Positions 1-8,749 are shown, counted from the first letter of the stretch. The stretch: DNA of 64,000 nt from Campylobacter sp. MIT 97-5078 (GCF_006864455.1 NZ_QHLK01000001.1:124001-188000), one strand, 5' to 3'. Program-made: numbers and translations. Notes: generated by a model not told the origin, from the sequence alone.

Positions 1-229
1 AACTTCCAAAAAGTTTAAGCACCATAAAAACAAGCTTAAATTGCAAAACAAAACTCGCCCCAAGTCCGCAAAGCACTACTACAAGCAAAAGCCCAAAAAG
101 CTCCCCAGCCATCATCCACAAAGTCTTTTTAAAGCCAATGCTAAGTCCTAAAGAAAGAGCTAAATTCATACAAAGCCCGGGAAGAAAAGAAACTGAAACA
201 AAAGAAAGCACAAAAAGGGTATAATCCAT
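1..229 (-). CDS. LysE/RhtB-family amino acid exporter, N-terminal part (cut by window edge)
   Basis: The reverse strand from 229 down to 1 reads open from an ATG at 229-227 for 76 codons with no stop, so the gene continues beyond the window. The protein starts MDYTLFVLSFVSVSFLPG and is strongly hydrophobic. The F-x-PG motif near residue 15, followed by a GxxxGF segment, is the usual opening of LysE/RhtB exporters, inner-membrane carriers that expel amino acids. The start overlaps the azlD stop (TGATG), so it is translationally coupled to the azl genes and lies last in a three-gene amino-acid transport operon. Family assignment rests on the N-terminus only. Confidence 0.7.
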   Translation of the reverse strand, partial: MDYTLFVLSFVSVSFLPGLCMNLALSLGLSIGFKKTLWMMAGELFGLLLVVVLCGLGASFVLQFKLVFMVLKLFGS

Positions 230-534
230 CACATAAGCCTTGAAGCGATCATATAAAAAATAGTCCCTAAGATTATACTTAAAAGGGCATTTTTAAAGCA
301 AATTTCAAGCATTAAAACTAAAACACAAGAAAAAAACAACACAAAATCAAGCTCAAAAGAAAAAAGACAATAAAACACTAAAATAACCATAATCACAAGT
401 GGCATATTTTTTTGGATAAAACCTAAAGTGTTTGAGTTTTGCTTGTATTTAAAGAGCAAAAAGGGTAAAACTCGCCCAAGATAAGTCGCTAAAAAACCTA
501 CAAAAACAGCTTCTAAATAAAAACTATCAAACAT
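229..534 (-). CDS. azlD: AzlD-like branched-chain amino acid exporter small subunit
   Basis: This encodes a 101-aa, almost wholly hydrophobic protein with about three to four predicted membrane segments. The N-terminal pattern of a small residue-rich helix followed by the RVLPFLLF segment (around residues 21-28) is typical of AzlD proteins. AzlD works with AzlC to export branched-chain amino acids and their toxic analogues across the inner membrane. Its start overlaps the end of azlC by 8 bp, and its stop overlaps the LysE-like start. The azlC partner directly upstream is the main support for the call. Confidence 0.8.
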   Translation of the reverse strand: MFDSFYLEAVFVGFLATYLGRVLPFLLFKYKQNSNTLGFIQKNMPLVIMVILVFYCLFSFELDFVLFFSCVLVLMLEICFKNALLSIILGTIFYMIASRLM

Positions 535-1207
535 ATCTTTTTCCTAAAACAAGCAAAATCAAAGCAAAAGTAAGGCAAATAAAGAGCATATAAGCTTTTG
601 CGATAAACAAAAAGCCACAAATTCCTATCATAGCAGCTAAAATGAAAACTTTTTTGTTTGGATTGAGTTTAAACGCATCGTAACTAAGCACGATAAACAG
701 AGCGATTAAGCAAAACTCAATGCCTTTGTAATCAAATTTCATCATCTTTTGCACGAGCACGCCTAAAATTCCGCCAAGCACCCAAGAGGCTTGATTGATA
801 AAGCAAAGTAAAGCATAATATAAGCTTTTTTTGTTTTTATCTTGCACGCTTTCAAAGCCCTTTTCATTAGTGCTTAAAAGGGCAAAACTTTCATCAGAAA
901 GAGTAAAGATCACATAATGTCTTAAGAAATTTAAGCCTTTCAGTCGCTCAAGCAAGCTTAAGGTATAAAAAAAATGCCGAAATCCAAGCAAGAAAAGCGT
1001 AACAAAAATACTAAGCAAACCTTGCTTAGCCGTAATAAAAGTAATGAGTAAAAACTCAGCCGAACCAGAATATACAAAAAAAGAGATACAAATCACTTCA
1101 AGCATAGAAAAATCATTGCTAGAAGCAAGTATTCCAAAACTCATTCCAAGCGGTATATAACTAAAAATTACTGGCAAGCACAGCTTTAAGCAAATTTTTA
1201 CATTCAA
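527..1207 (-). CDS. azlC: AzlC-like branched-chain amino acid exporter permease
   Basis: The 226-aa protein has about six hydrophobic segments. Near its N-terminus it carries the family signature (PLGMSFGILAS around residues 19-29), followed by a polar SGSAEFLL stretch around residues 47-54 and an SLLERLKGL region. AzlC is the large permease of the AzlCD exporter of branched-chain amino acids. It is the first gene of a reverse-strand operon azlC-azlD-lysE-like with overlapping ends, divergent from tpx. The 180-bp gap to tpx probably holds the promoters of both genes. No regulator (such as azlB/lrp) is visible next to it. Confidence 0.85.
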   Translation of the reverse strand: MNVKICLKLCLPVIFSYIPLGMSFGILASSNDFSMLEVICISFFVYSGSAEFLLITFITAKQGLLSIFVTLFLLGFRHFFYTLSLLERLKGLNFLRHYVIFTLSDESFALLSTNEKGFESVQDKNKKSLYYALLCFINQASWVLGGILGVLVQKMMKFDYKGIEFCLIALFIVLSYDAFKLNPNKKVFILAAMIGICGFLFIAKAYMLFICLTFALILLVLGKRYV

Positions 1208-1332
1208 GCTTATCCTTTTAAAAAATAGATTATAACAAATTTTTATATATTTTAAGATGCACTTTTACACTCATAATATATTAAAAAAGACTTATTTTAA
1301 GTGATTAATATTTTAAATTAAGACTTTAATGT

Positions 1333-1338
1333 TATAAT
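1333..1338 (+). promoter_or_regulatory. Sigma-70 -10 box of tpx
   Basis: A perfect TATAAT lies about 48 bp before the tpx start. There is no clear -35 element, which is normal for Campylobacter housekeeping promoters. Confidence 0.6.
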
Positions 1339-1386
1339 GAGACTAGCTTAAAAATAAGCAAATATAAAATCTAAAAAGGAAAAACA

Positions 1387-1920
1387 ATGAATTCAGTAAC
1401 TTTTAAGGGAAACCAAATGCACCTTAAAGGAAGTGGGGTAAGCGTTGGCGATAACGCACCTGTTGTTAAGCTTAAAAGCAAAGATTTAGGCATAGTTGAA
1501 GTGGGAAAATCTGCTAAAATCCAAATTGTTTTAAGTGTGCCAAGCCTTGATACACCAGTGTGTGCAACTGAAGCAAGAGAATTTAACAAAAGAGTTGCTC
1601 AAAATCCAAATGCCGAAGTGATCGTAGTAAGCCAAGATTTACCTTTTGCTATGGGAAGGTTTTGTAGCACAGAAAACATAGACAATATAATCGTTGCAAG
1701 CGATTTTGTGTCTAAAGAATTTGGCGAAAAATACGGCGTTTTACTTAGCGATGGAGCTTTAGAAGGCTTGCTTGCTCGTGCGATTTTCGTGATTAAAGAC
1801 GGCAAGATCGTGTATAAACAAATTGTTCCTGAGGTTACAGAACTACCAAATATAGAAGATCTTGAAAAATTCTTCAGCGAAAATGGCGGTTGTAGTTGTA
1901 GCTGCTCTTGCTCACACTAA
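1387..1920 (+). CDS. tpx: Thiol peroxidase Tpx with Cys/Ser-repeat C-terminal tail
   Basis: This is a 177-aa atypical 2-Cys peroxiredoxin that reduces hydroperoxides using thioredoxin. The peroxidatic cysteine is C59 in PSLDTPVCATE and the resolving cysteine is C93 in GRFCSTENI, both in the positions expected of Tpx. The start at 1387 has an AAAGGAAAA ribosome site. After the usual domain end (about residue 163) the protein carries SENGG followed by CSCSCSCSH. This alternating Cys/Ser tail is absent from E. coli-type Tpx of roughly 165-170 residues. The tail could bind a metal or act as an extra thiol relay; that is inference. The gene is monocistronic, with its own -10 box and a terminator. 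Confidence 0.95.
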   Translation: MNSVTFKGNQMHLKGSGVSVGDNAPVVKLKSKDLGIVEVGKSAKIQIVLSVPSLDTPVCATEAREFNKRVAQNPNAEVIVVSQDLPFAMGRFCSTENIDNIIVASDFVSKEFGEKYGVLLSDGALEGLLARAIFVIKDGKIVYKQIVPEVTELPNIEDLEKFFSENGGCSCSCSCSH

Positions 1921-1928
1921 GCTTTTCT

Positions 1929-1960
1929 CGCCTTAAAAGCCTCAAAAGCTTTCAAGGCGA
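1929..1960 (+). terminator. Rho-independent terminator of tpx
   Basis: A stem of two arms (CGCCTT-a-AAAGC and GCTTT-c-AAGGCG), 11 bp with one mismatch and a 7-nt loop, begins 8 bp after the tpx stop and is followed by ATTT. Confidence 0.7.
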
Positions 1961-2098
1961 TTTCTACGCTTTTAGATAATTCTTGACATTTAGTTCCTCT
2001 TAATACACAAAGCACACTTTTTCATTAGTTTTTAATTTTCTTTTTAATCTTAGCGAGATAATTCGTCTTTGATGTTTTGCTTTGTAATGATGATATTA

Positions 2099-2896
2099 TT
2101 AAGCTTTAGCTATATTTTGTCCAAATTTCACACTTTTTTGGCTTAAATTTTCTTGAAATTCAAGCTTTGAAGCTAAGATAAGTATGGTTGAACCAAGTTC
2201 AAAATGTCCTAGCTCCTCGCCTTTTTTAAATTCTAAATTCTCATAAGTGTGTGTAAAATTATGAGCGTTTGTAGCGTTTGTTTGTATGCTTTTATCAAAT
2301 TCAAAGCACATTTTACCTACATTTAAAGCCCCAATAAAAACAAGCCAAAGCAAGTTTTTTTCAGCTGTAAGACATTTTAAAACTACTCTTTCATTTTTTG
2401 CATATAAATTTGCATATTTTTTAACATTTTTTTCACTCACACTTAAAAGTTTGCCACTGGTATAAGTTGCACTTAGAATTTGCAGATCACAAGGGGCGTG
2501 ATAGCGGTGATAATCACGTGGAGAAAGGTAGATATTTGCATAACTTACGCCTTTTTCGAGCTCTTTTTTTTCATAGGCATTTTGTAAAAGCTCATCAATA
2601 TCATAAGTAAAACCTTTCACGCTAAAGGCTAGATTTGTTCCCTCGCCTACAAAACTTTTGCCACATTCTAAAACTTTACCATCACAAGGAGAGATAAAGT
2701 CATCTTCTAAGACTCTTGGCTTTTGTAAGGCTCTTGTAAAAAGGGCGGTGAGACTTTTGTATTCTTTTATATCTTGAAATTCACTTAAGTCTATTTTAAA
2801 ATAATTCACATAAGCTTGATTAATAAAATTTTGCAAAAAGCTAAAAAACTCAAAGCCAGCAATTGTCCCAAAAACTCGCGATATAAATTTATCCAA
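2099..2896 (-). CDS. psd: Phosphatidylserine decarboxylase proenzyme
   Basis: This encodes a 265-aa PSD that makes phosphatidylethanolamine from phosphatidylserine at the inner membrane. The self-cleavage motif LGST is at residues 234-237, so S236 would become the pyruvoyl group and split the chain into beta and alpha subunits. The DYHRYHAP segment (residues 128-135) carries the conserved histidines. Length matches short bacterial Psd proteins. It lies 11 bp downstream of the phosphoesterase gene on the same strand, so the two are probably co-transcribed. Confidence 0.95.
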   Translation of the reverse strand: MDKFISRVFGTIAGFEFFSFLQNFINQAYVNYFKIDLSEFQDIKEYKSLTALFTRALQKPRVLEDDFISPCDGKVLECGKSFVGEGTNLAFSVKGFTYDIDELLQNAYEKKELEKGVSYANIYLSPRDYHRYHAPCDLQILSATYTSGKLLSVSEKNVKKYANLYAKNERVVLKCLTAEKNLLWLVFIGALNVGKMCFEFDKSIQTNATNAHNFTHTYENLEFKKGEELGHFELGSTILILASKLEFQENLSQKSVKFGQNIAKA

Positions 2897-2907
2897 AATC
2901 CCCTCCT

Positions 2908-4098
2908 CTAAGCTTCGGCCTTTATTTGCATTAAAACAATCTCACTTGGAGCTAAAAAGCGAATTGCAGGTCCCCAAAACCCAGCCCCGCTACTTACATA
3001 AAGCCTAGTCTTTTGGTTTAATTCATAAAGCCCATATAAAAAGCCTTGTTGTGCAAGCACTAAAGCCCCAAAAGGAAAAACCTGCCCAGCGTGCGTATGT
3101 CCGCTTAAAACAAGATCAAAACCACTCACATCAAGCACATTGACACTTTTTGGCTGATGAGAAAGTAAAATACTTGGCTTGTTTGGGCTTAAATTTCGCG
3201 TTGTAGCTTTTATATCAGGAGCAAAATTCGTAGCCGATCTAAGCCCTAAGCCACTTAATCCCACGCCTTTTTCATCATTTGCAAAGTAAAATCCGGCAAG
3301 ATCAGCAAGCCCAGCGAGATTAAACTCGCCTAAATCCACATTTTCATTGATTAAAATCTTTAAATTCGTCCTCGTTCTTAGCACATTTAAAACTTCATCA
3401 AGCCCTCTGTAATACTCGTGATTGCCAAGCACATAAAAAGTCCCTAGTTTGCTTTGTAAATCATTAAGCTTGTGTATGTAATGCTCTAACTCCTTAGGCT
3501 TTGTATCGATTAGATCGCCAACTATCACTACAATATCAGGCTTTAAGCTATTAATCTTTGCCACAAGTTCCCCTAAAAAGACATCGTGCAGGTTTTTACC
3601 CAAATGCACATCGCTAATCATTACAAGTCTTAAGTCATTTTTCAAGCCCTTTAAGCTTAGATTAACTTGCTTTACTGCAGGCACATTCATAGCATTGCCC
3701 CAGCCTCTAAGCATAAGCCCTACGCCAAAGATAAGCAAGGAAAAATTAAAAATGAGCTTGATAAAAGAACGTCTTTGTGGGTTTAAGGGAAGTTTGCTTG
3801 TTCTTTTTACCCAAAAGCATATAAAAAAAGCTACAATTTCAGCAAAAAGCGTAACAAAAAAGAAAAAATAAGTAAAAGCAAAAGAATGAGCTAAAACGTT
3901 GTATATAATGCTATTGAAGCGATCATCTGCCCTAAACATTAAAAAAACAAATTCCATCACAAAAATCACAAGCACAAAGCCTAAAATCCAAAGCCTATGA
4001 GCTTGCAAAAAAGGAATTTTCATAAACAAACGTTTATAAATAAAAACATTAGCTAAGCCAAAAATTAACACGAAAATACAAGAAATTATAAAAAACAT
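2908..4098 (-). CDS. Membrane-anchored metallophosphoesterase (YkuE-like)
   Basis: The 396-aa protein has an N-terminal block of about four or five membrane helices (residues 1-130), then a calcineurin-type phosphoesterase domain. The metal-binding motifs appear in order: SDVHLG, GDLID, GNHEYY, a histidine in LSHQP, and SGHTHAGQ. The enzyme probably hydrolyses a phosphate ester at the membrane face; related YkuE proteins have been linked to lipid or undecaprenyl phosphate metabolism, but the substrate here is unknown. Its operon partner psd supports a phospholipid connection. Confidence 0.85.
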   Translation of the reverse strand: MFFIISCIFVLIFGLANVFIYKRLFMKIPFLQAHRLWILGFVLVIFVMEFVFLMFRADDRFNSIIYNVLAHSFAFTYFFFFVTLFAEIVAFFICFWVKRTSKLPLNPQRRSFIKLIFNFSLLIFGVGLMLRGWGNAMNVPAVKQVNLSLKGLKNDLRLVMISDVHLGKNLHDVFLGELVAKINSLKPDIVVIVGDLIDTKPKELEHYIHKLNDLQSKLGTFYVLGNHEYYRGLDEVLNVLRTRTNLKILINENVDLGEFNLAGLADLAGFYFANDEKGVGLSGLGLRSATNFAPDIKATTRNLSPNKPSILLSHQPKSVNVLDVSGFDLVLSGHTHAGQVFPFGALVLAQQGFLYGLYELNQKTRLYVSSGAGFWGPAIRFLAPSEIVLMQIKAEA

Positions 4099-4199
4099 AG
4101 GCGTAATTCTAGCTTTTTTTGTTAAATACTTACAAAAAATGCTTTTAAATTTTGATAAAAGTTGTATAATCGTATAAAATTTTCACTCAAAGGCATATT

Positions 4200-4478
4200 A
4201 TGGCAACTCAAAGCCTCAAAAATCGCTAGAAACTACACTTTTTACCGCAGCTGATAAGCTTGCAAGAACATAGACGCAGCTGAATATAAGCACATTGTTT
4301 TAGGCTTAGTATTTTTAAAGTTTATCAGCGATAGCTTTTTAAAGCTTTATGATGAGCTAGTAAGCGAGGGTGAGGAGGAAAAGGAAAGATAAATTTTGGC
4401 TATCCATCAGATATTATCAAAATCACTGCAGAAAATGCGATAAAGCAAGCAGAACTTATCGCACAAGCTTTGACTTAG
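4200..4478 (+). pseudogene. Degraded type I restriction-modification methylase (hsdM-like) relic
   Basis: An ATG at 4200 opens a reading frame that breaks within ten codons. Three different frames then read like a type I DNA methylase N-terminus. Frame one, from 4223, gives [13 protein letters not shown]. Frame two, from 4273, gives [20 protein letters not shown] and runs to a stop at 4390-4392. HsdM proteins have these two blocks joined as one helix-rich start. A third block from 4392 (NFGYPSDIIKI to ALT) ends with a stop at 4478; its origin is unclear. The catalytic methylase core is missing, and there are no hsdR or hsdS genes nearby, so this is a dead remnant. Confidence 0.75.
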
Positions 4479-4499
4479 CTTTTATTAATCTTTTCAAGT

Positions 4500-4505
4500 T
4501 ATAAT
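4500..4505 (+). promoter_or_regulatory. -10 box of the gltX operon
   Basis: A TATAAT in AAGTTATAATTT lies 38 bp before the gltX start, after the hsdM relic. Confidence 0.5.
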
Positions 4506-4543
4506 TTAGGCTTTAAATTTATAAAGAAAATGAGAAAATTTCA

Positions 4544-5890
4544 ATGTATAGATTTGCACCCTCGCCTACCGGGGATATGCACATAGGTAATTTAAGAGCA
4601 GCACTCATTAATTATCTTTGTTCTTTGCAGGATAAAAGTGGCTTTATTTTGCGTATAGAAGATACTGATACAGCTAGAAATATCGCTGGCAAAGATGAAG
4701 AGATTAAGGAGCTTTTGAAGCTTTTTGGTGTGAGTTGGCAGCATTTTTATATGCAAAGTGAAAACTTGAAATTCCACCGCCAAATGGCTTTAAAGCTAGT
4801 GAGTGAAAAAAAAGCCTTTGCCTGCTTTTGCACGGCTGAAGAGCTTGAGGCAAAAAAAGAAAAGGCTAAGGCTGAGGGCAAACCCTACCGCTATGATGGC
4901 ACTTGTGAAAAACTTAGTGATAGCGAGGTTTTGGATAATGAAAAGCCCTTTGTTATCCGCCTTAAAAAACCTATCAAAGCTATGGAATTTGCGGACTTGA
5001 TTAAGGGAAAACTTCATTTTGAACCTGAAAATATAGACAGCTTTGTGATTATGAGAGCTGATAAAACCCCAACTTATAATTTTGCTTGTGCGGTTGATGA
5101 TATGATGGAGGGTGTTACTTGTATTATAAGAGGGGAAGATCACACTTCAAACACGCCTAAACAAGAGCATATTAGAGCTAGTTTAGGCTATGATAAGCCT
5201 ATGCTTTATGCACATTTGCCTATCATTTTAAATGAAGAAGGGCAAAAGATGAGTAAAAGAGAGGCACATTCTAGTGTAAAATGGCTTTTAGAGCTTGGAA
5301 TTTTACCTGTTAGCATTGCAAATTATTTGCTTTTGCTTGGCAATAAAACCCCACAAGAAATTTTTACCCTCAAAGAAGCCTTAGAATTTTTTGATCTTAA
5401 AAAAATCAGCAAAGCCCCTGCTCGCTTTGACCTTAAAAAGCTTTTACAAATCAATAGAGAACATATCAAAAAACTTGATGATGAGACTTTAGCAGAGTTT
5501 TTAAGTTTTGATGAGCTAGGTTTAAGCTTAAATTTAAAGGCTGATTTTGCAAAATTAGCTAAGTTTTATACTCAAGAAGCAAGCACTATAAATGAGCTTA
5601 AAGAAAAGCTACAAGGCATTTTTAAGCTAGATAAACATTCAGTTGAGTATAAAGAATATGAAAAACAAATCGTGCTTTTAAAAGAAATTTTAACCCAGCT
5701 TGAATTTTCAAATTTAGATTATGAGGGCTTTAAAAACGAGCTTTTGACTAAAAGTAAGCTAAAGGGCAAGGCTTTTTTTGCACCTTTGAGGCTTTTGCTA
5801 ACTAGCTCTTTGCATGGTCCTGATTTAAGCGAGCTTTATCCTCTTTTAAAGCCTTTGATGAAAGAAATTTTAGGAGAAAAATATGATTGA
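4544..5890 (+). CDS. gltX: Glutamyl-tRNA synthetase (one of probably two)
   Basis: A 448-aa class I synthetase that attaches glutamate to tRNA. The N-terminus has the [13 protein letters not shown] form of the HIGH signature (residues 4-16), where the usual last position (His or Gly) is Asn. The second signature is KMSKR in [10 protein letters not shown]. Epsilonproteobacteria commonly carry two GltX enzymes, one of which serves tRNA-Gln for later amidation. Which copy this is cannot be settled from the window. The stop overlaps the yggT start, so gltX-yggT-slt form a coupled operon. Confidence 0.95.
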   Translation: MYRFAPSPTGDMHIGNLRAALINYLCSLQDKSGFILRIEDTDTARNIAGKDEEIKELLKLFGVSWQHFYMQSENLKFHRQMALKLVSEKKAFACFCTAEELEAKKEKAKAEGKPYRYDGTCEKLSDSEVLDNEKPFVIRLKKPIKAMEFADLIKGKLHFEPENIDSFVIMRADKTPTYNFACAVDDMMEGVTCIIRGEDHTSNTPKQEHIRASLGYDKPMLYAHLPIILNEEGQKMSKREAHSSVKWLLELGILPVSIANYLLLLGNKTPQEIFTLKEALEFFDLKKISKAPARFDLKKLLQINREHIKKLDDETLAEFLSFDELGLSLNLKADFAKLAKFYTQEASTINELKEKLQGIFKLDKHSVEYKEYEKQIVLLKEILTQLEFSNLDYEGFKNELLTKSKLKGKAFFAPLRLLLTSSLHGPDLSELYPLLKPLMKEILGEKYD

Positions 5891-6173
5891 TATGTTGGGA
5901 AATTCTTTTTTGCTCTCAGTAATTGGCGTGATTCAAATACTCATTAATGCTTATATGTGGGTGATTATCATCACAGCCCTTATCTCTTGGGTAAATCCTG
6001 ATCCTTATAATCCAATCGTGCAAATTCTTTACAAACTTTCAGCCCCAGCTTACCGCCTTGTGCGAATTATCCCTACGCGAATAGGAGCTATCGATCTTGC
6101 TCCTTTAATCATCATTATCATTCTTCAATTTATCAATATCTTGATAGGCAATATCTCAAGGCTGGCTTTATGA
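5883..6173 (+). CDS. YggT-family small membrane protein
   Basis: A 96-aa protein with two membrane helices (roughly residues 8-33 and 67-90) separated by the conserved [12 protein letters not shown] and [18 protein letters not shown] motifs of the YggT/Ycf19 family. The family has been tied to osmotic stress tolerance and to membrane or division-site organisation; the molecular function is unclear. It overlaps gltX by 8 bp and slt by 4 bp, so translation of all three is coupled. Confidence 0.9.
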   Translation: MIDMLGNSFLLSVIGVIQILINAYMWVIIITALISWVNPDPYNPIVQILYKLSAPAYRLVRIIPTRIGAIDLAPLIIIIILQFINILIGNISRLAL

Positions 6174-7789
6174 GGATAGTTTTAGCTTTAGTTTTTGCTT
6201 GTGTTGTAGCATTTGGGGCGGTTTATGATCTGCAAACTTTAAAAACAAAGGAGAATTCTTTAGCTAAAGATTATTACCTGCACCGCTTGCTTGAGGAAAA
6301 CAAAATTTCAAAAAAAGAAGCAAATAGCTTGCATAATCAAATTTTTCGCTATGCTGGAAAGATTAAAAAAGACTTAGAAAAGCTTGTGCCACCGCCTAAA
6401 GATTATGTTGATCCAAAATATGTAAAATGTTATAATTACACCACAAAAACGATCACAGAAGCAAACGCAACTTGTCAAAAATTTAGGCTTAGTTCGCTTG
6501 CTTTTATCTCAAATCTTGATACAAATACGCGTCAAAACCTTGCATATAATTACAAAGGTAGCAATTTAAGCACCCTGCTTTTAGCCTTTAATGATACAAA
6601 TATCTTAACTTTTCTTGCAAACAATCAAAACAGCAAAGATTTTATACGCACCTTTATTTTTTTAAAAGCAAGCGATTTAGACAATGTTAATGTGAGCTTT
6701 TTAAACGAGCTTGCTAAGCAAAAAGGTTTTGCAAAATTCGCCCAAGATTTAATCATCAAAAAACAAGCCCCAAAACTTCGCTCTTTTTTTGTGAAAATCG
6801 ATCCGAATATAGTGAGTGAAGACGTGGCTTTTTATCTAGGTGTAAATGCCTTACTTTTTAATGATGAGAAAAAAGCTCTTGCTTTTTTTCAAAAAGCCTA
6901 TGAAAGCTTTGATAAAGTCGCTGATAAAGACAATGCTTTATTTTGGATATGGAAAATTGGTGCAAAAAAAGAACATTTACAAAGTCTAGCAAAAAGTCAA
7001 AGTCTAAATATCTATAGTCTTTATGCCAAAGAGCTGATGCGTGAACCTTTGCTTCCTATCACCTTTCTTGAAGCAAAAGACAAAAAATCAAATTTTAATA
7101 TGAAAGATCCTTTTTTATGGCAAAGCACAGCAAAAAAAATTCAAAAAGCAAGCCCAAAAGAACTTGAAGTTCTTGCGAATGAGTTTAACTCAAAGCATAC
7201 CCTGCCTATCTATGCGTATATACTTGAAAGGCAGTTCAAGTTTAAAAATAATTATTTCATCATGCCTTATTATGAGTTTATTAAGGATTATGATACTAAG
7301 CGTCAAGCCCTTATTTTAGCTATTGCTAGACAAGAAAGTCGTTTTATCCCTACTGCTGTTTCAACTTCTTATGCACTTGGAATGATGCAATTTATGCCTT
7401 TTGTGGCAAATCATATCGCACAAAAAGAACTCAAACTTAAAGATTTTGATCAAGATGATATGTTTGATCCAAAAACGGCGTATTTTTTTGCCAATCATCA
7501 TTTAAATTATCTTGAAGAAAGGCTTAAATCACCTGTTTTTATCGCTTATGCGTATAATGGCGGTATAGGCTTTACAAATAAAATGCTTGCACGAGATGAT
7601 ATGTTTAAAAAAGGTAAATTTGAGCCTTTTTTATCAATGGAACTTGTGCCGTATCAAGAAAGCAGAATTTATGCGAAAAAGGTGTTGGCTAATTATATTG
7701 CGTATCTACATCTACTGAACGATAATATAAAGATTTCGAGTATTTTTGAAAGTTTAGTTCAAAACACTGATCTTTCACACACAAATTAA
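6170..7789 (+). CDS. slt: Soluble lytic murein transglycosylase
   Basis: A 539-aa periplasmic enzyme that cleaves the MurNAc-GlcNAc bond of peptidoglycan, forming an anhydro end. A signal peptide is visible (first ~18 residues, [17 protein letters not shown]). A long alpha-helical superhelix follows (about 20-370), then the Slt catalytic domain. There the catalytic glutamate lies in ARQESRFIP, with SYALGMMQFMP and AYNGG downstream. It is the third gene of the gltX-yggT-slt operon. Its last 101 bp overlap the 3' end of the convergent lipoprotein gene. Confidence 0.92.
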   Translation: MRIVLALVFACVVAFGAVYDLQTLKTKENSLAKDYYLHRLLEENKISKKEANSLHNQIFRYAGKIKKDLEKLVPPPKDYVDPKYVKCYNYTTKTITEANATCQKFRLSSLAFISNLDTNTRQNLAYNYKGSNLSTLLLAFNDTNILTFLANNQNSKDFIRTFIFLKASDLDNVNVSFLNELAKQKGFAKFAQDLIIKKQAPKLRSFFVKIDPNIVSEDVAFYLGVNALLFNDEKKALAFFQKAYESFDKVADKDNALFWIWKIGAKKEHLQSLAKSQSLNIYSLYAKELMREPLLPITFLEAKDKKSNFNMKDPFLWQSTAKKIQKASPKELEVLANEFNSKHTLPIYAYILERQFKFKNNYFIMPYYEFIKDYDTKRQALILAIARQESRFIPTAVSTSYALGMMQFMPFVANHIAQKELKLKDFDQDDMFDPKTAYFFANHHLNYLEERLKSPVFIAYAYNGGIGFTNKMLARDDMFKKGKFEPFLSMELVPYQESRIYAKKVLANYIAYLHLLNDNIKISSIFESLVQNTDLSHTN

Positions 7790-8168
7790 GCTTAAGCACA
7801 GAAGTATTTTTTTCTTTAAAGCTGAGTTTGTAATAACTTGAGTATTCATTTGTAAATACATATTTTAAAAGCTCATCATCTTCTTTAAGAAGGCTAAGCT
7901 CGCCTTGTTCTTGATCAAGGCTAATTGTAATATCTGAAATTTCATCTGTTTTAGGCGTAATACTAAGCAAAAAAAGCTCATCTTTACTTGGCTCATCTAA
8001 AATAGGATTAAGATAAGTTAGCAAAAAAATAAAATTATGCTCATTTTGAACTACTCTTTGTTTTTGAGTGTGAATCAATCCTTGAGCCCTTAATTCATCA
8101 GTGATACTTAAAGGTTTAGAACAGCTTAAGAAAAGAAGCACAGCACAAAAAAGCAATATTTTCATCAT
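7689..8168 (-). CDS. Putative lipoprotein, convergent with slt
   Basis: A 159-aa protein starting MMKILLFCAVLLFLSC, a signal sequence with a lipobox-like end, so C16 is a probable lipidation site. I chose the ATG at 8168 because GGGA sits just upstream; an in-frame TTG at 8180 has no better site. The rest is polar with no domain I recognise. Its final 101 bp overlap slt on the other strand. C. jejuni has a similarly placed lipoprotein gene beside slt, which supports it being real. Function is unknown; attachment to the envelope is likely. Confidence 0.75.
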   Translation of the reverse strand: MMKILLFCAVLLFLSCSKPLSITDELRAQGLIHTQKQRVVQNEHNFIFLLTYLNPILDEPSKDELFLLSITPKTDEISDITISLDQEQGELSLLKEDDELLKYVFTNEYSSYYKLSFKEKNTSVLKLNLCVKDQCFELNFQKYSKSLYYRSVDVDTQYN

Positions 8169-8231
8169 AAAAATTCCCAAATTTTTAATGATATTTTAAC
8201 TTTTTTAACTCTATTTTTTGCTTTAAAAAGT

Positions 8232-8237
8232 TATAAT
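8232..8237 (+). promoter_or_regulatory. -10 box of mobB operon
   Basis: A TATAAT in AGTTATAATTTT lies 23 bp before the mobB GTG start, in the divergent gap with the lipoprotein gene. Confidence 0.5.
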
Positions 8238-8260
8238 TTTTAAATTTTTTAAGGAAAATT

Positions 8261-8746
8261 GTGAAAAAACAAGTTATGGCTTTTAGCGGTCCTTCAAATT
8301 CGGGCAAAACAACTTTAATTAACAAACTTGTAAAGCATTTTATCGCTCAAAATTTAAAGGTTTTTGTGCTAAAACATGATCCAAGTGATAAGGCTTGCTT
8401 TGATACAAAGGGCAAAGATAGTTTTAGTTTTTTTGAAAACAAAGCTGAAGTTTTCGTGCTAAGTCCTACAAGAACGACTTTTTTTTCACATGAGCCAAGA
8501 AGTGTTGAAGAATGTTTGAGGCTGGCTGGGAATTTTGATCTATTTTTGATTGAGGGGCTAAAAACCCTGCCCTACCCTAGGATAGGTGTTTTTAAAAATG
8601 AGCTTGATGAGGGTTATTTTGGTGTTTGCAGTGCTATAGCAAGCTATGAAAAACCCAAAAATAGCAAACTACCTTGGCTTGAACTTGATGATATAAAAGG
8701 CATTGCAAGCTTTATCTTGCAAAATGCTTATGAATTTAAAGGATAG
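8261..8746 (+). CDS. mobB: Molybdopterin-guanine dinucleotide biosynthesis GTPase MobB
   Basis: A 161-aa P-loop protein with Walker A GPSNSGKTT (residues 10-18) and the VLKHDPSD segment seen in MobB. MobB assists MobA in attaching GMP to molybdopterin for molybdoenzymes. Start is GTG at 8261, preceded by AAGGAAAA. It is followed by fbp after 3 bp and by a small gene that overlaps fbp, giving a three-gene operon. moeA and mogA elsewhere in the window belong to the same cofactor pathway. Confidence 0.9.
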   Translation: MKKQVMAFSGPSNSGKTTLINKLVKHFIAQNLKVFVLKHDPSDKACFDTKGKDSFSFFENKAEVFVLSPTRTTFFSHEPRSVEECLRLAGNFDLFLIEGLKTLPYPRIGVFKNELDEGYFGVCSAIASYEKPKNSKLPWLELDDIKGIASFILQNAYEFKG

Positions 8747-8749
8747 AAA

